From Vibrio sp. HI00D65 (GTDB taxonomy: Bacteria; Pseudomonadota; Gammaproteobacteria; Enterobacterales; Vibrionaceae): 64,000 nucleotides of DNA. The stretch spans positions 1 through 64,000 of the forward strand of contig NZ_LWEH01000159.1 in the NCBI RefSeq assembly GCF_001635455.1, read 5' to 3'. Position numbers and translations under genes: made by a program. Positions 19,487-29,601 of this stretch are shown in pieces. The notes beneath the pieces were generated by a model that was given only the letters and a program-made list of their open reading frames with translations, was not told where the DNA came from and searched no databases. Positions within the stretch are counted from its first letter, which is position 1. Each line of letters opens with the position of its first letter.

Positions 19487-20224
19487 ATGACGGCAGTGCT
19501 AGCTTTGTTTCGAGTTATGTTAGGTAGCCTTCGTGATCTATTGCCTATTGCTGCGGTGATCGCGCTCTTCCAGCTTGATGTTTTACAAGAGCCGCTTCCG
19601 CATCTGTTGTCTATTTTGGTGGGTTTAGTGCTGGTGGTTCTCGGGCTTACCTTCCTTATTTTCGGACTTGAAATGGGGCTCTTCCCGATCGGCGAATCTA
19701 TGGCGCAAGCTTTTGCCCACAAGGGTAGCGTATTCTGGTTATTGATCTTCGCTTTTTGTCTGGGGTTCGGCACTACCATAGCGGAGCCTGCGTTGACGGC
19801 GGTTGCAGCCGAAGCGGCAGCCGAAGCGGCAGCCGAGGGCGGTGTGATACCCAATTCTAATGATGAAATGGAAGAGTACGCCGATGGTCTGCGCTTCACT
19901 GTTGCATTGTCGGTAGGTATCGCAATATTGCTTGGTGTACTTCGGATCCTAAAAGGTTGGCCAATCCAATACATGATATTCGGTGGTTACATCGGTGTGG
20001 TGGTGCTCACTGCTTTTGCACCCGAAAACATCATTGGGATCGTGTATGACTCTGGCGGTGTGACTACATCAACCATCACTGTTCCTTTGTTAACGGCATT
20101 AGGTGTCGTTTTGGCTTCGGCCATTAAAGGCCGTAATCCTATGATTGATGGCTTTGGGCTGATCGCGTTTGCTTCACTGTTGCCGATGATGTTTGTCATG
20201 GTCTATGGAATGGTGGTGACATGA
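19487..20224 (+). CDS. DUF1538 membrane protein (UmpA-like)
   Basis: Integral membrane protein of 245 residues with about seven hydrophobic segments. It carries the DUF1538 hallmark blocks: [37 protein letters not shown] and [17 protein letters not shown]1538 proteins usually occur as an adjacent pair; as I recall, one such pair (UmpAB of Halomonas) was reported as a two-component Na+/H+ antiporter. The start is the ATG with GGGAG 5 bases upstream. An in-frame 12-base tandem repeat encodes [11 protein letters not shown] at about residues 105-118. The last bases overlap the start of the second DUF1538 gene, which is broken. If the pair is obligate, this gene is now without its partner. Confidence 0.9.
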   Translation: MTAVLALFRVMLGSLRDLLPIAAVIALFQLDVLQEPLPHLLSILVGLVLVVLGLTFLIFGLEMGLFPIGESMAQAFAHKGSVFWLLIFAFCLGFGTTIAEPALTAVAAEAAAEAAAEGGVIPNSNDEMEEYADGLRFTVALSVGIAILLGVLRILKGWPIQYMIFGGYIGVVVLTAFAPENIIGIVYDSGGVTTSTITVPLLTALGVVLASAIKGRNPMIDGFGLIAFASLLPMMFVMVYGMVVT

Positions 20225-20696
20225 TCAGTGATCAACAGTTTATCGACACCTTTCTTGGCACAGTGATGGATGTGATTCCGATTGCGGTGATCATATTTGG
20301 TTTTCAATTAGCAGTGCTACGCAGGCCCGTTGACAACCTGCCCAAAGTCTTGACTGGATTCTTTTACGTCATTCTTGGTTTGTCTCTTTTCTTGATGGGA
20401 CTAGAGCTTGCTTTGTTTCCTTGAGGCGAAACCATGGCGATGCAGTTGACGGAGCCGACTTTTCTTTCCGAATTTAAAATCAGTTCTGGTATAGCCCTGG
20501 CATGGTTTGATTATTACTGGGTTTGTCTTTTTGCATTTTGTATCGGATTGTGGCTGGTGACCCTATTCATTACTACATCATTGTTGGCTACGTTGTTGTG
20601 GTGATCCAAACGTACTGTGCGCGCCTATTTGAATGCTTTGGTATTAGCCGTGCACCTGTGGTTCGTGATAACAAGATCATCGGTATGGTCAGTTAA
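20221..20696 (+). pseudogene. Wrecked second DUF1538 gene fused to CBS-domain remnant
   Basis: The ATG overlaps the end of the first DUF1538 gene (ATGA). The first 67 codons are a good DUF1538 N terminus (DVIPIAVIIFGFQ, GLELALFP). Then TGA replaces one codon and the same frame continues as GETMAMQLTEPTF to FAFCIG near 20546. There the GTTIAEP core is missing. Sequence resumes in another frame at 20555 as GDPIHYYIIVGYVVVVIQTY, a later DUF1538 block. At about 20613-20625 it jumps again to ECFGISRAPVVRDNKIIGMVS, which looks like the end of a CBS domain, and stops at 20696. One stop and two deletions mean the gene is dead. Confidence 0.85.
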
Positions 20697-20785
20697 AATA
20701 ATATTGTCATCAACGGTATGGTGAGAGATGACGTATAGTCGTTAGGTACGTACAATAGGCCCATAAACTTTATGGAGAAGTACGT

Positions 20786-21331
20786 GTGAAATTATTTTTT
20801 GCTTCAGACCTACACGGTTCGCTACCAGCAACAGAAAAGGTATTAGAGCTATACCAAGCCTCGGGTGCCCAATATTTAGTCCTACTGGGTGATATCCTAA
20901 ATCATGGCCCTAGAAATCTAATTCCAGAAGGCTATAACCCTCCAGCAGTTGCAGACAAGCTGAACGGATTCTCCCAAGAGCTCATTGCCGTTCGTGGTAA
21001 CTGTGATAGCGAAGTCGACCAGATGTTGCTCTCTTTCCCAATGATGATGGATTATTCATGGGTGCTGCTAGAGTCAGGCCAACGTATCTTCTTAACTCAT
21101 GGTCACTTGTATAACACAACGAAACGTCCAGCACTGAAAGCGGGTGATATCATTGCTCATGGTCATACTCATATCCCCGTTGCTGAGTACCAAGAGGACA
21201 TCTTCATCTTTAACCCAAGCTCGGTGACGTTCCCACGAGAAGGTCATGCAGCAAGCTATGGCATCTATGAAAATGGCACCTTCCAAGTGATCAGCTTTGG
21301 TGGCGAAGTACTAGTCAGCGGCCAGCTATAA
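20786..21331 (+). CDS. yfcE: YfcE-type metallophosphodiesterase
   Basis: Cytoplasmic calcineurin-like phosphoesterase of 181 residues, a manganese-dependent phosphodiesterase in E. coli. Metal ligands are visible in SDLHG (residues 7-11), GDIL (about 36), GNCD (about 73), THGH (about 107) and HGHTHIP (about 129). The start is GTG at 20786, with GGAGAAG 5 bases upstream. It is a lone gene following the DUF1538 wreck. The natural substrate is unknown. Confidence 0.95.
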   Translation: MKLFFASDLHGSLPATEKVLELYQASGAQYLVLLGDILNHGPRNLIPEGYNPPAVADKLNGFSQELIAVRGNCDSEVDQMLLSFPMMMDYSWVLLESGQRIFLTHGHLYNTTKRPALKAGDIIAHGHTHIPVAEYQEDIFIFNPSSVTFPREGHAASYGIYENGTFQVISFGGEVLVSGQL

Positions 21332-21362
21332 GCTTTAAACAATAGAGTCGGCCGTAATGGGT

Positions 21363-21674
21363 TTATTTTGAATCTACGTGGCCGAGGTCTCTGTCTGGAG
21401 CAATGATGTTTCTCACTCTTTGCTTCAGAACTTTCGCTTCAGGAAAGCCGCCGTCCGCCTTTCTTTCCCAAATTTGTACTCCATTGCAAAAGATCTCAAA
21501 TCGTCCGCCGGTATCTGGATACAGGCTGACTTGTTTAATCTCTTCACTGAAGGTATGAAGCAGTTCTTGGCACAACCAACTTGAGCGAAGCATCCAATTA
21601 CACTGACGGCAGTAGTGTATTGCTATTGTGGCTTTCAGCACGGTTGGGCTATTTTTATTCGATTCTGTATTCAT
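21363..21674 (-). CDS. SelT/SelW/SelH-like (Rdx) selenoprotein-family protein, cysteine form
   Basis: Small protein of 103 residues with a thioredoxin-like fold of the Rdx family. The redox motif CxxC is CRQC at about residues 22-25, followed by LRSSWLCQELL, and the typical C-terminal GGRFEIFCNG and WERKADGGFPE blocks. Eukaryotic relatives have selenocysteine at the second position; here it is cysteine. The function in bacteria is not established. It is 17 bases from the TauE-type gene upstream on the same strand, so the two probably form an operon. Confidence 0.88.
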   Translation of the reverse strand: MNTESNKNSPTVLKATIAIHYCRQCNWMLRSSWLCQELLHTFSEEIKQVSLYPDTGGRFEIFCNGVQIWERKADGGFPEAKVLKQRVRNIIAPDRDLGHVDSK

Positions 21675-21691
21675 AGATAACCTTTAAGATT

Positions 21692-22447
21692 TTATAGCAA
21701 TAGCTTGATGCCGACGGCAAACGTCAATATTTCGAAAGCCGTTTTAACGAGCTGATTGCTTGAACGGTTAGCGAGGAATGCCCCTAGGCTTCCGCCGACA
21801 AACGAACTTAATAGTAATATGGGTAACCATACCCAGTATATTGGCGCACCCGCATGAACAATGGCAATACCTCCGATGGCATTCCAGAACAAACCTACGC
21901 ATATCATGGTTAACGCAACGGCTTGTTTATAAGTAAAACCAAACCAACGAATTAGGAATAGAGTAACTAACAGACCGGATCCTGCGGTGAGTGAACCGTT
22001 GATGATGCCTATGAGTGCTAGCCCAACCCCACCAATTATCCAACCTTTTATGTCTCGGTTTTTAAGCTGCTCTTTTTGACCCAATTGTTTCTTTAGTCGT
22101 GAGTAAACGCCCAGCGCTAAGATTATTGCGCCAAGCAGCTTCTGTGCAATGGCATCTGGGATCATGAGTACGATATTCGCGCCAACCACTACTCCAATGC
22201 TGCCGGCGATAATTAGGTAGAGACAAATTTTCCAGCTTAACGTGCCACCCTTGATATGGGTATATGCAGCACCTAAGCCGAGAGCGACGCTAGCGACTTT
22301 GTGGGTAGCCAGTGCAACTGAAAAGGGTAGCCCCAGAAAGATGAGTAGTGGAAACTGTAGAAGCCCAGCACCGCCACCTGATAAGGAAGCAAGCGTGTTG
22401 GCGATTAATGAGCCAAAGAATAAGGTGAGTGAGTTTATCCAATCCAT
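21692..22447 (-). CDS. TauE/SafE-family membrane permease
   Basis: Integral membrane protein of 251 residues with about eight hydrophobic segments and glycine-rich repeats (LASLSGGGAGLLQFPLLIFLG at residues about 20-40, and GIINGSLTAGSGLLVTLFLI in the second half). This internal duplication is typical of TauE/SafE (sulfite, sulfoacetate or unknown anion exporters). Substrate cannot be told. It is followed by the Rdx-family gene. A terminator upstream separates it from toxRS. Confidence 0.88.
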   Translation of the reverse strand: MDWINSLTLFFGSLIANTLASLSGGGAGLLQFPLLIFLGLPFSVALATHKVASVALGLGAAYTHIKGGTLSWKICLYLIIAGSIGVVVGANIVLMIPDAIAQKLLGAIILALGVYSRLKKQLGQKEQLKNRDIKGWIIGGVGLALIGIINGSLTAGSGLLVTLFLIRWFGFTYKQAVALTMICVGLFWNAIGGIAIVHAGAPIYWVWLPILLLSSFVGGSLGAFLANRSSNQLVKTAFEILTFAVGIKLLL

Positions 22448-22474
22448 AGAGTTTTATCTTTGAGTTTAAGATAA

Positions 22475-22503
22475 CAAAAAGGGGCTTCATGCCCCTTTTT
22501 TAG
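22475..22503 (-). terminator. Terminator of toxRS operon
   Basis: AAAAAGGGGC and GCCCCTTTTTT around TTCAT, with T runs on both strands. On the minus strand it follows toxS. Confidence 0.9.
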
Positions 22504-22528
22504 GTTTATCGTGAAAAGCTTTTCAATG

Positions 22529-23044
22529 TTAGTTCGAAAACAATACGGTAGAACCGTGATTTAAACTAGTCAATAGCAGTGCCTTCGGATTGATTATATC
22601 GATGCGACGACTTTGCTCTGCATCCATCTTGATTACTTGAGTAATCAGCTCTAGTTGCTCTTGAGAGAAGTCTTGGCGCTGAGCCGATGTCACATCTTTA
22701 AACTCAGTTGGTGAAACCAGTAGGTAGTTGTCGTTAATTTCCCACTGACCCGTCTCTGAAATGTTGATGACGTTAGCCGGTGCGGTTTGTGTGCCGTATA
22801 GCCTGACCACCGACATTCTCAGGTATGTACCGTTTGGTAGGTACTTAGCATTTGAGGAGAGCTCAACTTTACGGAGTGGACCTATGGAATCGGCTTGTTT
22901 TTCTGCACTGATAAGCGAAACCATCTTTGATTGCCATTCATGTGAGGTAAGTAGGCGTGCTACTTTTGCGTCGCTACCCCAATGTAACCAACCACTTAGA
23001 AAAGCAGATAGGGCCAGTAAGAAAACAGATACTTTTAATTTCAT
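22529..23044 (-). CDS. toxS: Transmembrane regulatory protein ToxS
   Basis: Periplasmic partner that protects and stabilises ToxR. The 171-residue product has one N-terminal membrane helix (about residues 3-21) and a periplasmic domain with the ToxS-type blocks LLTSHEWQSKMVSL, YLRMSVVRLYG and GQWEINDNYLLVSP. The ATG at 23044 follows the toxR stop by one base, so the two are translationally coupled. A longer frame would overlap toxR by three codons. Only one terminator follows. Confidence 0.94.
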   Translation of the reverse strand: MKLKVSVFLLALSAFLSGWLHWGSDAKVARLLTSHEWQSKMVSLISAEKQADSIGPLRKVELSSNAKYLPNGTYLRMSVVRLYGTQTAPANVINISETGQWEINDNYLLVSPTEFKDVTSAQRQDFSQEQLELITQVIKMDAEQSRRIDIINPKALLLTSLNHGSTVLFSN

Positions 23045-23045
23045 G

Positions 23046-23957
23046 CTACTGGCCACCTTTACAAATGTCGTCTACATCCGACTGGTTTGCGTAAATTCTG
23101 AGAGTAATATTTTCGCTAGAGTGTTCTTGCGGATGAATATAGTTAAGAACTATGTTGTTGGCCTGTCCACCAGTTGCTATCACTTCGGTTGGCTTTAGTA
23201 TACCAGTGTGGTTAGTGTTATAGCTCAACACACATTTTTCAATCGCAGGTAGCCAATTTGTCAAACCCGGATGATTGATTGGTGATTGAACCTTTACACC
23301 ATCAACTTCTGCCAATGTACGAAATGTAGATTCAGCAGGGTTAGTAAAGGTAATTACCAAAATCGGCATCATTATTGCTGCACATAGCAATCCAAGTATT
23401 AACCACTTGTTGTTCTTTTTAGTGTCTGCATTTGCTGGTATTTGCTGTGGTTCGACCGAAATCGAGGCTTCTTGGATTTTAGTGATTGGCTCAGGCGCTT
23501 GAGCCTCTGTACCTATTTCTTCTGGGATAGTTGCAGGCGAAAACGTTGGATTTGGGTCTATTTCATTTTCGGCAGTTTCAACAGTCACAGCTTGGTCATT
23601 TGATGAAAGAGGTGCTGAGCGCTCGACTGTAGCTATAAATTGGTAGCCACGCTTGGGGACTGTCTTAACGAACTCAGGAGATTTCGTTGAATCTTTCAGC
23701 ATCTTTCGTAGTGTTGAAACGGCTTGAGTCAGGCTCGAGTCATCAACCTCAAAGCCTTGGTCACGCCAAACATATTCATGCAATTCATTACGAGTGATAA
23801 CTTCGTTGGGTCTTTCTGATAGCATCAGGAGAATGCGGCTTTCATTGCTGCCAAGACGCACAACTTCTCCATTGCTCATTTGGTCTACAAGTGAGTTGCT
23901 GTTTGGGTCGAATACGAACCGCTGTGCGAGAATAAACTTTGTGCCGATATTGCTCAT
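23046..23957 (-). CDS. toxR: Transmembrane transcription activator ToxR
   Basis: Inner-membrane regulator with an OmpR-type winged helix in the cytoplasm. In Vibrio it controls porins and stress genes. The 303 residues are ordered as DNA-binding domain (about 8-110, with DDSSLTQAVSTLRKMLKDS and VPKRGYQFIATV), a proline- and glutamate-rich linker, a membrane helix at about 185-204, and a periplasmic domain with Cys242 and Cys299, the pair that forms the regulatory disulfide in V. cholerae ToxR. It forms an operon with toxS and diverges from htpG, the arrangement of V. cholerae. Confidence 0.97.
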   Translation of the reverse strand: MSNIGTKFILAQRFVFDPNSNSLVDQMSNGEVVRLGSNESRILLMLSERPNEVITRNELHEYVWRDQGFEVDDSSLTQAVSTLRKMLKDSTKSPEFVKTVPKRGYQFIATVERSAPLSSNDQAVTVETAENEIDPNPTFSPATIPEEIGTEAQAPEPITKIQEASISVEPQQIPANADTKKNNKWLILGLLCAAIMMPILVITFTNPAESTFRTLAEVDGVKVQSPINHPGLTNWLPAIEKCVLSYNTNHTGILKPTEVIATGGQANNIVLNYIHPQEHSSENITLRIYANQSDVDDICKGGQ

Positions 23958-24121
23958 TAAATTCTTCTACTATGGGTTGTTTTGGGTGCTAAATAGACAA
24001 ATATTGGGTGGGTTTGTATAAACCTTAACCAATCGATGGCTTCTTTTATGTTCTTTTAGATTTATGAGAATCAAGGATAATAAAAATAGATAACAAAAAC
24101 AGTGTTTTTATGATTTTTGAC

Positions 24122-24149
24122 CTTGAATTTACAATTGTCATCCTCATGT
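24122..24149 (+). promoter_or_regulatory. Sigma-32 heat-shock promoter of htpG
   Basis: CTTGAA at 24122-24127, a 14-base spacer, then CCTCATGT at 24142-24149. This is one mismatch from the RpoH consensus CTTGAA-N(13-14)-CCCCATNT. It lies 77 bases upstream of the htpG start. Confidence 0.85.
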
Positions 24150-24225
24150 TAATGAACATCAGAGCGGCATTACGTGTTCCGCCACCATAGTTTTCACCAC
24201 AAAGTATAGATGTTTTGGAGTAAAA

Positions 24226-26130
24226 ATGAGCGAAACGACAACGCAAAATAAAGAGACTCGTGGCTTTCAATCTGAAGTAAAACAACTACTTCATCTAATG
24301 ATTCACTCACTGTATTCAAATAAAGAAATCTTCTTACGTGAGCTGATCTCTAACGCATCTGACGCAGCGGACAAGCTACGTTTTCAAGCGCTATCAAATG
24401 CTGAACTTTACCAAGGCGATGCAGATCTAGGTGTAAAACTGTCATTTAACGCTGAGGCGAATACGTTAACCATTTCTGATAACGGTATCGGCATGAGCCG
24501 CGACAACGTTATTGAACATTTAGGTACCATCGCGAAATCAGGTACTGCAGACTTTTTCTCTAAGTTATCTGAAGACCAAAGCAAAGACTCTCAGTTGATC
24601 GGTCAATTTGGTGTTGGTTTCTACTCAGCATTCATCGTTGCGGACGCAGTAACCGTTCGTACACGTGCCGCAGGTCTTGCAAGCAATGAAGCCGTACAAT
24701 GGCACTCAGCTGGTGAAGGTGATTACACTATTGAAGACATCACCAAAGAGTCTCGTGGTACAGACATCATTCTTCATATGCGTGAAGACGGTAAAGAATT
24801 CTTAAATGAATGGCGTCTACGTGAAGTAATTGGTAAATACTCTGATCACATCGGTATCCCAGTTTCTATCTTAACTGCGGTTAAAGATGACGAAGGTAAA
24901 GACACCGAAGAGAAGCACTGGGAACAAATCAACAAAGCTCAAGCGCTTTGGACTCGTAACAAATCAGACATCGAGAAAGAAGAGTACCAAGAGTTCTATA
25001 AGCACGTATCTCACGACTTTGCTGATCCACTAACCTGGAGTCACAACAAGGTTGAAGGCAAGAACGACTACACAAGTCTGCTTTATATCCCAGCTAAAGC
25101 ACCTTGGGACATGATGAACCGTGACCACAAGAGTGGCTTAAAGCTTTATGTACAACGTGTATTCATCATGGATGATGCTGAACAGTTCATGCCATCTTAC
25201 ATGCGTTTCGTACGTGGTCTGATTGACTCAAACGATCTACCACTGAACGTATCACGTGAAATCCTGCAAGATAACAAGGTAACTCAGTCTCTTCGTGGTG
25301 CATGTACTAAGCGTGTACTTACTATGCTTGAGCGCATGGCGAAAAATGACAACGAGAAGTATTTAGAATTTTGGAAAGAGTTCGGTCTTGTAATGAAAGA
25401 AGGCCCAGCGGAAGACATGGCAAACAAAGAGAAGATCGCAGGTCTTCTTCGTTTTGCATCTACAGAAGTTGACTCTGTTGATCAAACTATCAGCCTAGCG
25501 TCTTATGTTGAGCGTATGAAAGAAGGCCAGGATAAGATCTACTACCTGACAGCAGATAGCTACGCAGCAGCTAAAAACAGCCCACACTTGGAGCAGTTTA
25601 AAGCGAAAGGTATTGAAGTAGTGCTAATGTACGATCGCATCGATGAGTACGTAATGAACTACCTAACAGACTTTGACGGCAAACAATTCCAGTCGATCAC
25701 AAAAGCGGGCTTAGATTTAAGCAAGTTTGAAGGTGAAGAAGAGAAAGAGAAGCAGAAAGAGACTGAAGAAGAGTTTAAGTCTGTTGTTGAGCGTACTCAA
25801 TCTTACCTGGGTGATCGCGTTAAAGAGGTTCGTACTACGTTTAAACTTGCAACGACACCTGCAGTTGTTGTTACTGATGACTTCGAGATGGGGACGCAAA
25901 TGGCTAAGCTTCTTGAAGCGGCGGGCCAAGCTGCACCTGAAGTTAAGTACATCTTTGAAATTAACCCAGAGCACGCACTTGTTAAACAAATGGCTGACGA
26001 AGCCGATGAGCAAGCGTTTGGCCCTTGGGTTGAGCTACTACTCGGTCAAGCGATGCTGGCTGAGAAAGGCTCTATGGAAGATCCGTCACAATTCTTGGGT
26101 GCAATCAACGAGTTGCTAACAAAGCGATAG
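24226..26130 (+). CDS. htpG: Molecular chaperone HtpG (bacterial Hsp90)
   Basis: ATP-dependent Hsp90 chaperone of 634 residues, the normal length. The N-terminal GHKL ATPase domain shows [15 protein letters not shown] (about 39-53), DNGIGM (about 86-91) and [11 protein letters not shown] (about 125). The middle domain has the catalytic arginine region [18 protein letters not shown]. The C-terminal dimer domain is complete. A sigma-32 promoter precedes it. Divergent toxR shares the upstream region; in V. cholerae heat induction of htpG lowers toxR expression, so the same conflict may exist here. Confidence 0.98.
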   Translation: MSETTTQNKETRGFQSEVKQLLHLMIHSLYSNKEIFLRELISNASDAADKLRFQALSNAELYQGDADLGVKLSFNAEANTLTISDNGIGMSRDNVIEHLGTIAKSGTADFFSKLSEDQSKDSQLIGQFGVGFYSAFIVADAVTVRTRAAGLASNEAVQWHSAGEGDYTIEDITKESRGTDIILHMREDGKEFLNEWRLREVIGKYSDHIGIPVSILTAVKDDEGKDTEEKHWEQINKAQALWTRNKSDIEKEEYQEFYKHVSHDFADPLTWSHNKVEGKNDYTSLLYIPAKAPWDMMNRDHKSGLKLYVQRVFIMDDAEQFMPSYMRFVRGLIDSNDLPLNVSREILQDNKVTQSLRGACTKRVLTMLERMAKNDNEKYLEFWKEFGLVMKEGPAEDMANKEKIAGLLRFASTEVDSVDQTISLASYVERMKEGQDKIYYLTADSYAAAKNSPHLEQFKAKGIEVVLMYDRIDEYVMNYLTDFDGKQFQSITKAGLDLSKFEGEEEKEKQKETEEEFKSVVERTQSYLGDRVKEVRTTFKLATTPAVVVTDDFEMGTQMAKLLEAAGQAAPEVKYIFEINPEHALVKQMADEADEQAFGPWVELLLGQAMLAEKGSMEDPSQFLGAINELLTKR

Positions 26131-27164
<1,034 letters not shown>

Positions 27165-27200
27165 TTGGCTAACAGCCAGTTTTAGAATTTGATATATTGG

Positions 27201-27229
27201 AAGCGGCCTTAAAGGTCGCTTTTTTTGTC
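27201..27229 (+). terminator. Terminator of adk
   Basis: AAGCGGCCT and AGGTCGCTT over a TAA loop (9 bp with one G-T pair), then seven T. Confidence 0.9.
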
Positions 27230-27440
27230 TCAATTTTTAGTACGATACTAATCTAAGATAATTAGGGGCCCTCAGTTCAACGCACATTAGCTTTGAAAAG
27301 TTCGCCCATAATCGAAAGTTGATGTGGGTTATATGTTACGCCAAATGATTATCTCAACATTTAGCGACAAGCAATGATCTTAAACTTCAGCAGATTAGTA
27401 TATTACTCTCTAAAAAATTACATATTGGTCTCAGGTATCT

Positions 27441-28403
27441 ATGGAAAATAATAAAAAGCAGGGCGTTTTACTGGTGAACTTAGGTACACCAGATTCTGCG
27501 ACCCCAGCTGGTGTTCGTCGATTTTTGAGTGAATTTTTGCACGATAAGCGAGTTGTTAATCTAACACGCTGGCTATGGTGTCCGATATTGCACGGAGTGA
27601 TTTTACCGATTCGTTCACCTAAAGTAGCCAAACTTTATCAGTCGGTTTGGATGGACGACGGCTCACCGCTTCTTGTGTATTCACAAAGACAAGCAGAGAA
27701 ACTACAGAAGAAGTTAGAGATGCCTGTCGCGCTGGGTATGACTTATGGTAATCCAAGTCTAAAAACGGGCATTGAGCAGCTGATGGAGCAGGGCGTTGAA
27801 GAGATCATCGTACTGCCTTTGTATCCTCAGTATTCAGGCACCACCACAGCTGCGGTTTCTGATGGTTTAACCAAAGCCTTTAAACAGATGCCTGTTATTC
27901 CAAGCTACCGCTTCATCCGTGACTACTACGCACACCCTAGCTACACCAAAGCATTGGCTGAGAGTGTTCGTAGCCACTGGGAGAAAAATGGCCGAGCGGA
28001 TCATTTGGTTTGCTCTTTCCACGGCATTCCGAAGCGATTGGCAGATGAAGGGGATATCTACCCTCAACATTGTGAAGCGACAACTAAGTTACTAGCTGAG
28101 GAGCTTGGTTTATCTGCAGGCGATATCACTATGACGTACCAGTCTCGATTTGGTCGAGAAGAGTGGTTAAAGCCATATACCGATGAGACACTTGAATCAT
28201 TGCCAAGCAAAGGCATCAAGAAGATCGATATCATGGCTCCAGCTTTCTCTGTAGACTGTTTAGAAACGCTGGAAGAGATTTCAGATCAGTGTAAGGAAAC
28301 CTTCATTGACGCTGGTGGTTCTGAGTTTAGCTATATCATGTGTCTCAACGACAGAGATTCGCATATCGACATGATGGCTGAACTTGTTGAAAATCAACGT
28401 TAA
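27441..28403 (+). CDS. hemH: Ferrochelatase
   Basis: Last enzyme of protohaem synthesis: inserts Fe2+ into protoporphyrin IX at the membrane surface. The 320-residue product is the enterobacterial length. The metal-binding His194 lies in VCSFHGIP, and the acidic partner lies in [15 protein letters not shown]. The start ATG has a modest CAGGT ribosome site. It follows adk as in relatives but behind a terminator, with 276 bases between, so it has its own promoter. Confidence 0.97.
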   Translation: MENNKKQGVLLVNLGTPDSATPAGVRRFLSEFLHDKRVVNLTRWLWCPILHGVILPIRSPKVAKLYQSVWMDDGSPLLVYSQRQAEKLQKKLEMPVALGMTYGNPSLKTGIEQLMEQGVEEIIVLPLYPQYSGTTTAAVSDGLTKAFKQMPVIPSYRFIRDYYAHPSYTKALAESVRSHWEKNGRADHLVCSFHGIPKRLADEGDIYPQHCEATTKLLAEELGLSAGDITMTYQSRFGREEWLKPYTDETLESLPSKGIKKIDIMAPAFSVDCLETLEEISDQCKETFIDAGGSEFSYIMCLNDRDSHIDMMAELVENQR

Positions 28404-28474
28404 TAGCACAACAGGTTGTCAGGGCGACTGAAGCTTATCCAATAAAGGGTCATAGTTACAACGATATAGACAAT

Positions 28475-28506
28475 GCGGGTCTCAAATAGTTGAACCCGCT
28501 TTTTTG
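28475..28506 (+). terminator. Terminator of hemH
   Basis: GCGGGT and ACCCGC arms with an inner TCAA...TTGA pairing, followed by six T. Confidence 0.88.
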
Positions 28507-28507
28507 T

Positions 28508-29535
28508 AGTTCATCGCGGATTCGCGGGAACTAAAAACAAAAACGGTAGTAAGTAATACGGTTCAGTTGCCAAACAAAAATCATACACAAACTACCATCT
28601 TCATGCTGAGCCATACTTTCCGCTCTTTACTCTGGGAAGGCATTAAAATAGTAAAACCTCATCATACAGCATCAATTATTCCCCTGACTCTTAAACCTAA
28701 CTCTAAGATAAAGTGTCTTTGTAGTATCAAAGTCGAGACTATTCATGAGTATCAATGGCGTCATATAAAAGAGGTTGTGCCGTTCGGCGTACTGCTTAAA
28801 CGCGGCAAGTCAGGTGTCGTTACTGCGGCATAAAATAGAACCTCTATTTTGGTTAGAGCCTTATGTTCGTATAACTAAGCGCCTAAAAGGTTATATAGAT
28901 TAATCAATGCCTCTTCTATCATTAAGTATACCTCCCAGTTTACGGATGTTCGTTAGCACACCATTAAATAGATAGATAAACGCTGACTTAGACAAGTGGT
29001 CCCGCCAGTGAAATAGGAGGGGCTAAGCAACTCGTCATAGACGAATTCGTAATATTTAAAGAGCATTTTTATGCCATTGAGGATACTAAGGCTCACCAAG
29101 TTATTTGGATAGGGTTAGGCCGAAGCCGTAAGGACATATGAGAGTTTTCGAACAGCTTGGAAAATATGGTAACAATATCGAAGCTATCGCAAGGTGGTTG
29201 ATAGAGTCAGAGTCAACAAACTCAAGCAAGTAAACAAGCGAGGCAATGGGATAAGCGCTCACGCATCGTGTTGTTGAAAAATAGAGGCAACTTGATTGTA
29301 CAGTAAATTGGCTATCTTACCGAGATATTGAATATCAATAAGGATTCAATCACCACTTATATACGCGAATCATAGCTTAAAGAGCTTTGGTACTGTGAAT
29401 CAGAAGTGTATGTTGAAGGGCTCTGGGGAGAGTAGGTATAAGTACAACAGAGTGGAATTTAACCATTAAAAGAGTTTGCGCGAAAGCTAGTTTTTACCTT
29501 CACCGGATTATCGCATCGACTATCGATATACATAT
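28508..29535 (+). mobile_element. Decayed ISL3-family insertion sequence remnant
   Basis: No intact frame, but pieces of an ISL3 transposase can be read in order on the plus strand across shifting frames. An N-terminal part from 28603 includes ETIHEYQWRHIKEV. It continues as EPYVRITKRLKGYID (about 28840-28900). The DDE-domain phrase GRSRKD is at 29118, NIEAIA at 29174, VVDRVRVNKLKQ near 29195-29230, RIVLLKNRGNL at 29262-29294, LKELWYC at 29376-29396 and YLHRIIAST near 29495. There are many stops, at least four frame changes and a missing C terminus. A GTTC/GAAC palindrome with CGCGGATTCGCGG at 28508-28530 may be the left end; no right end is found. Confidence 0.75.
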
Positions 29536-29550
29536 TACTTATTCTTGAAG

Positions 29551-29580
29551 ATAAAAAGCGGCTTTCCTTGGAAAGCCGCT
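29551..29580 (-). terminator. Terminator of the peptide transporter gene
   Basis: AGCGGCTTTCC and GGAAAGCCGCT form an 11-bp stem over a two-base loop. Five T follow on the minus strand. Confidence 0.9.
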
Positions 29581-29601
29581 ATGAACCTTTTTTGTATTGG
29601 T

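Noticed and set aside
28567-28833. An 88-residue open frame
   Set aside because: It is the N-terminal scrap of the decayed ISL3 transposase; the reading frame is lost right after it and no ribosome site precedes it.
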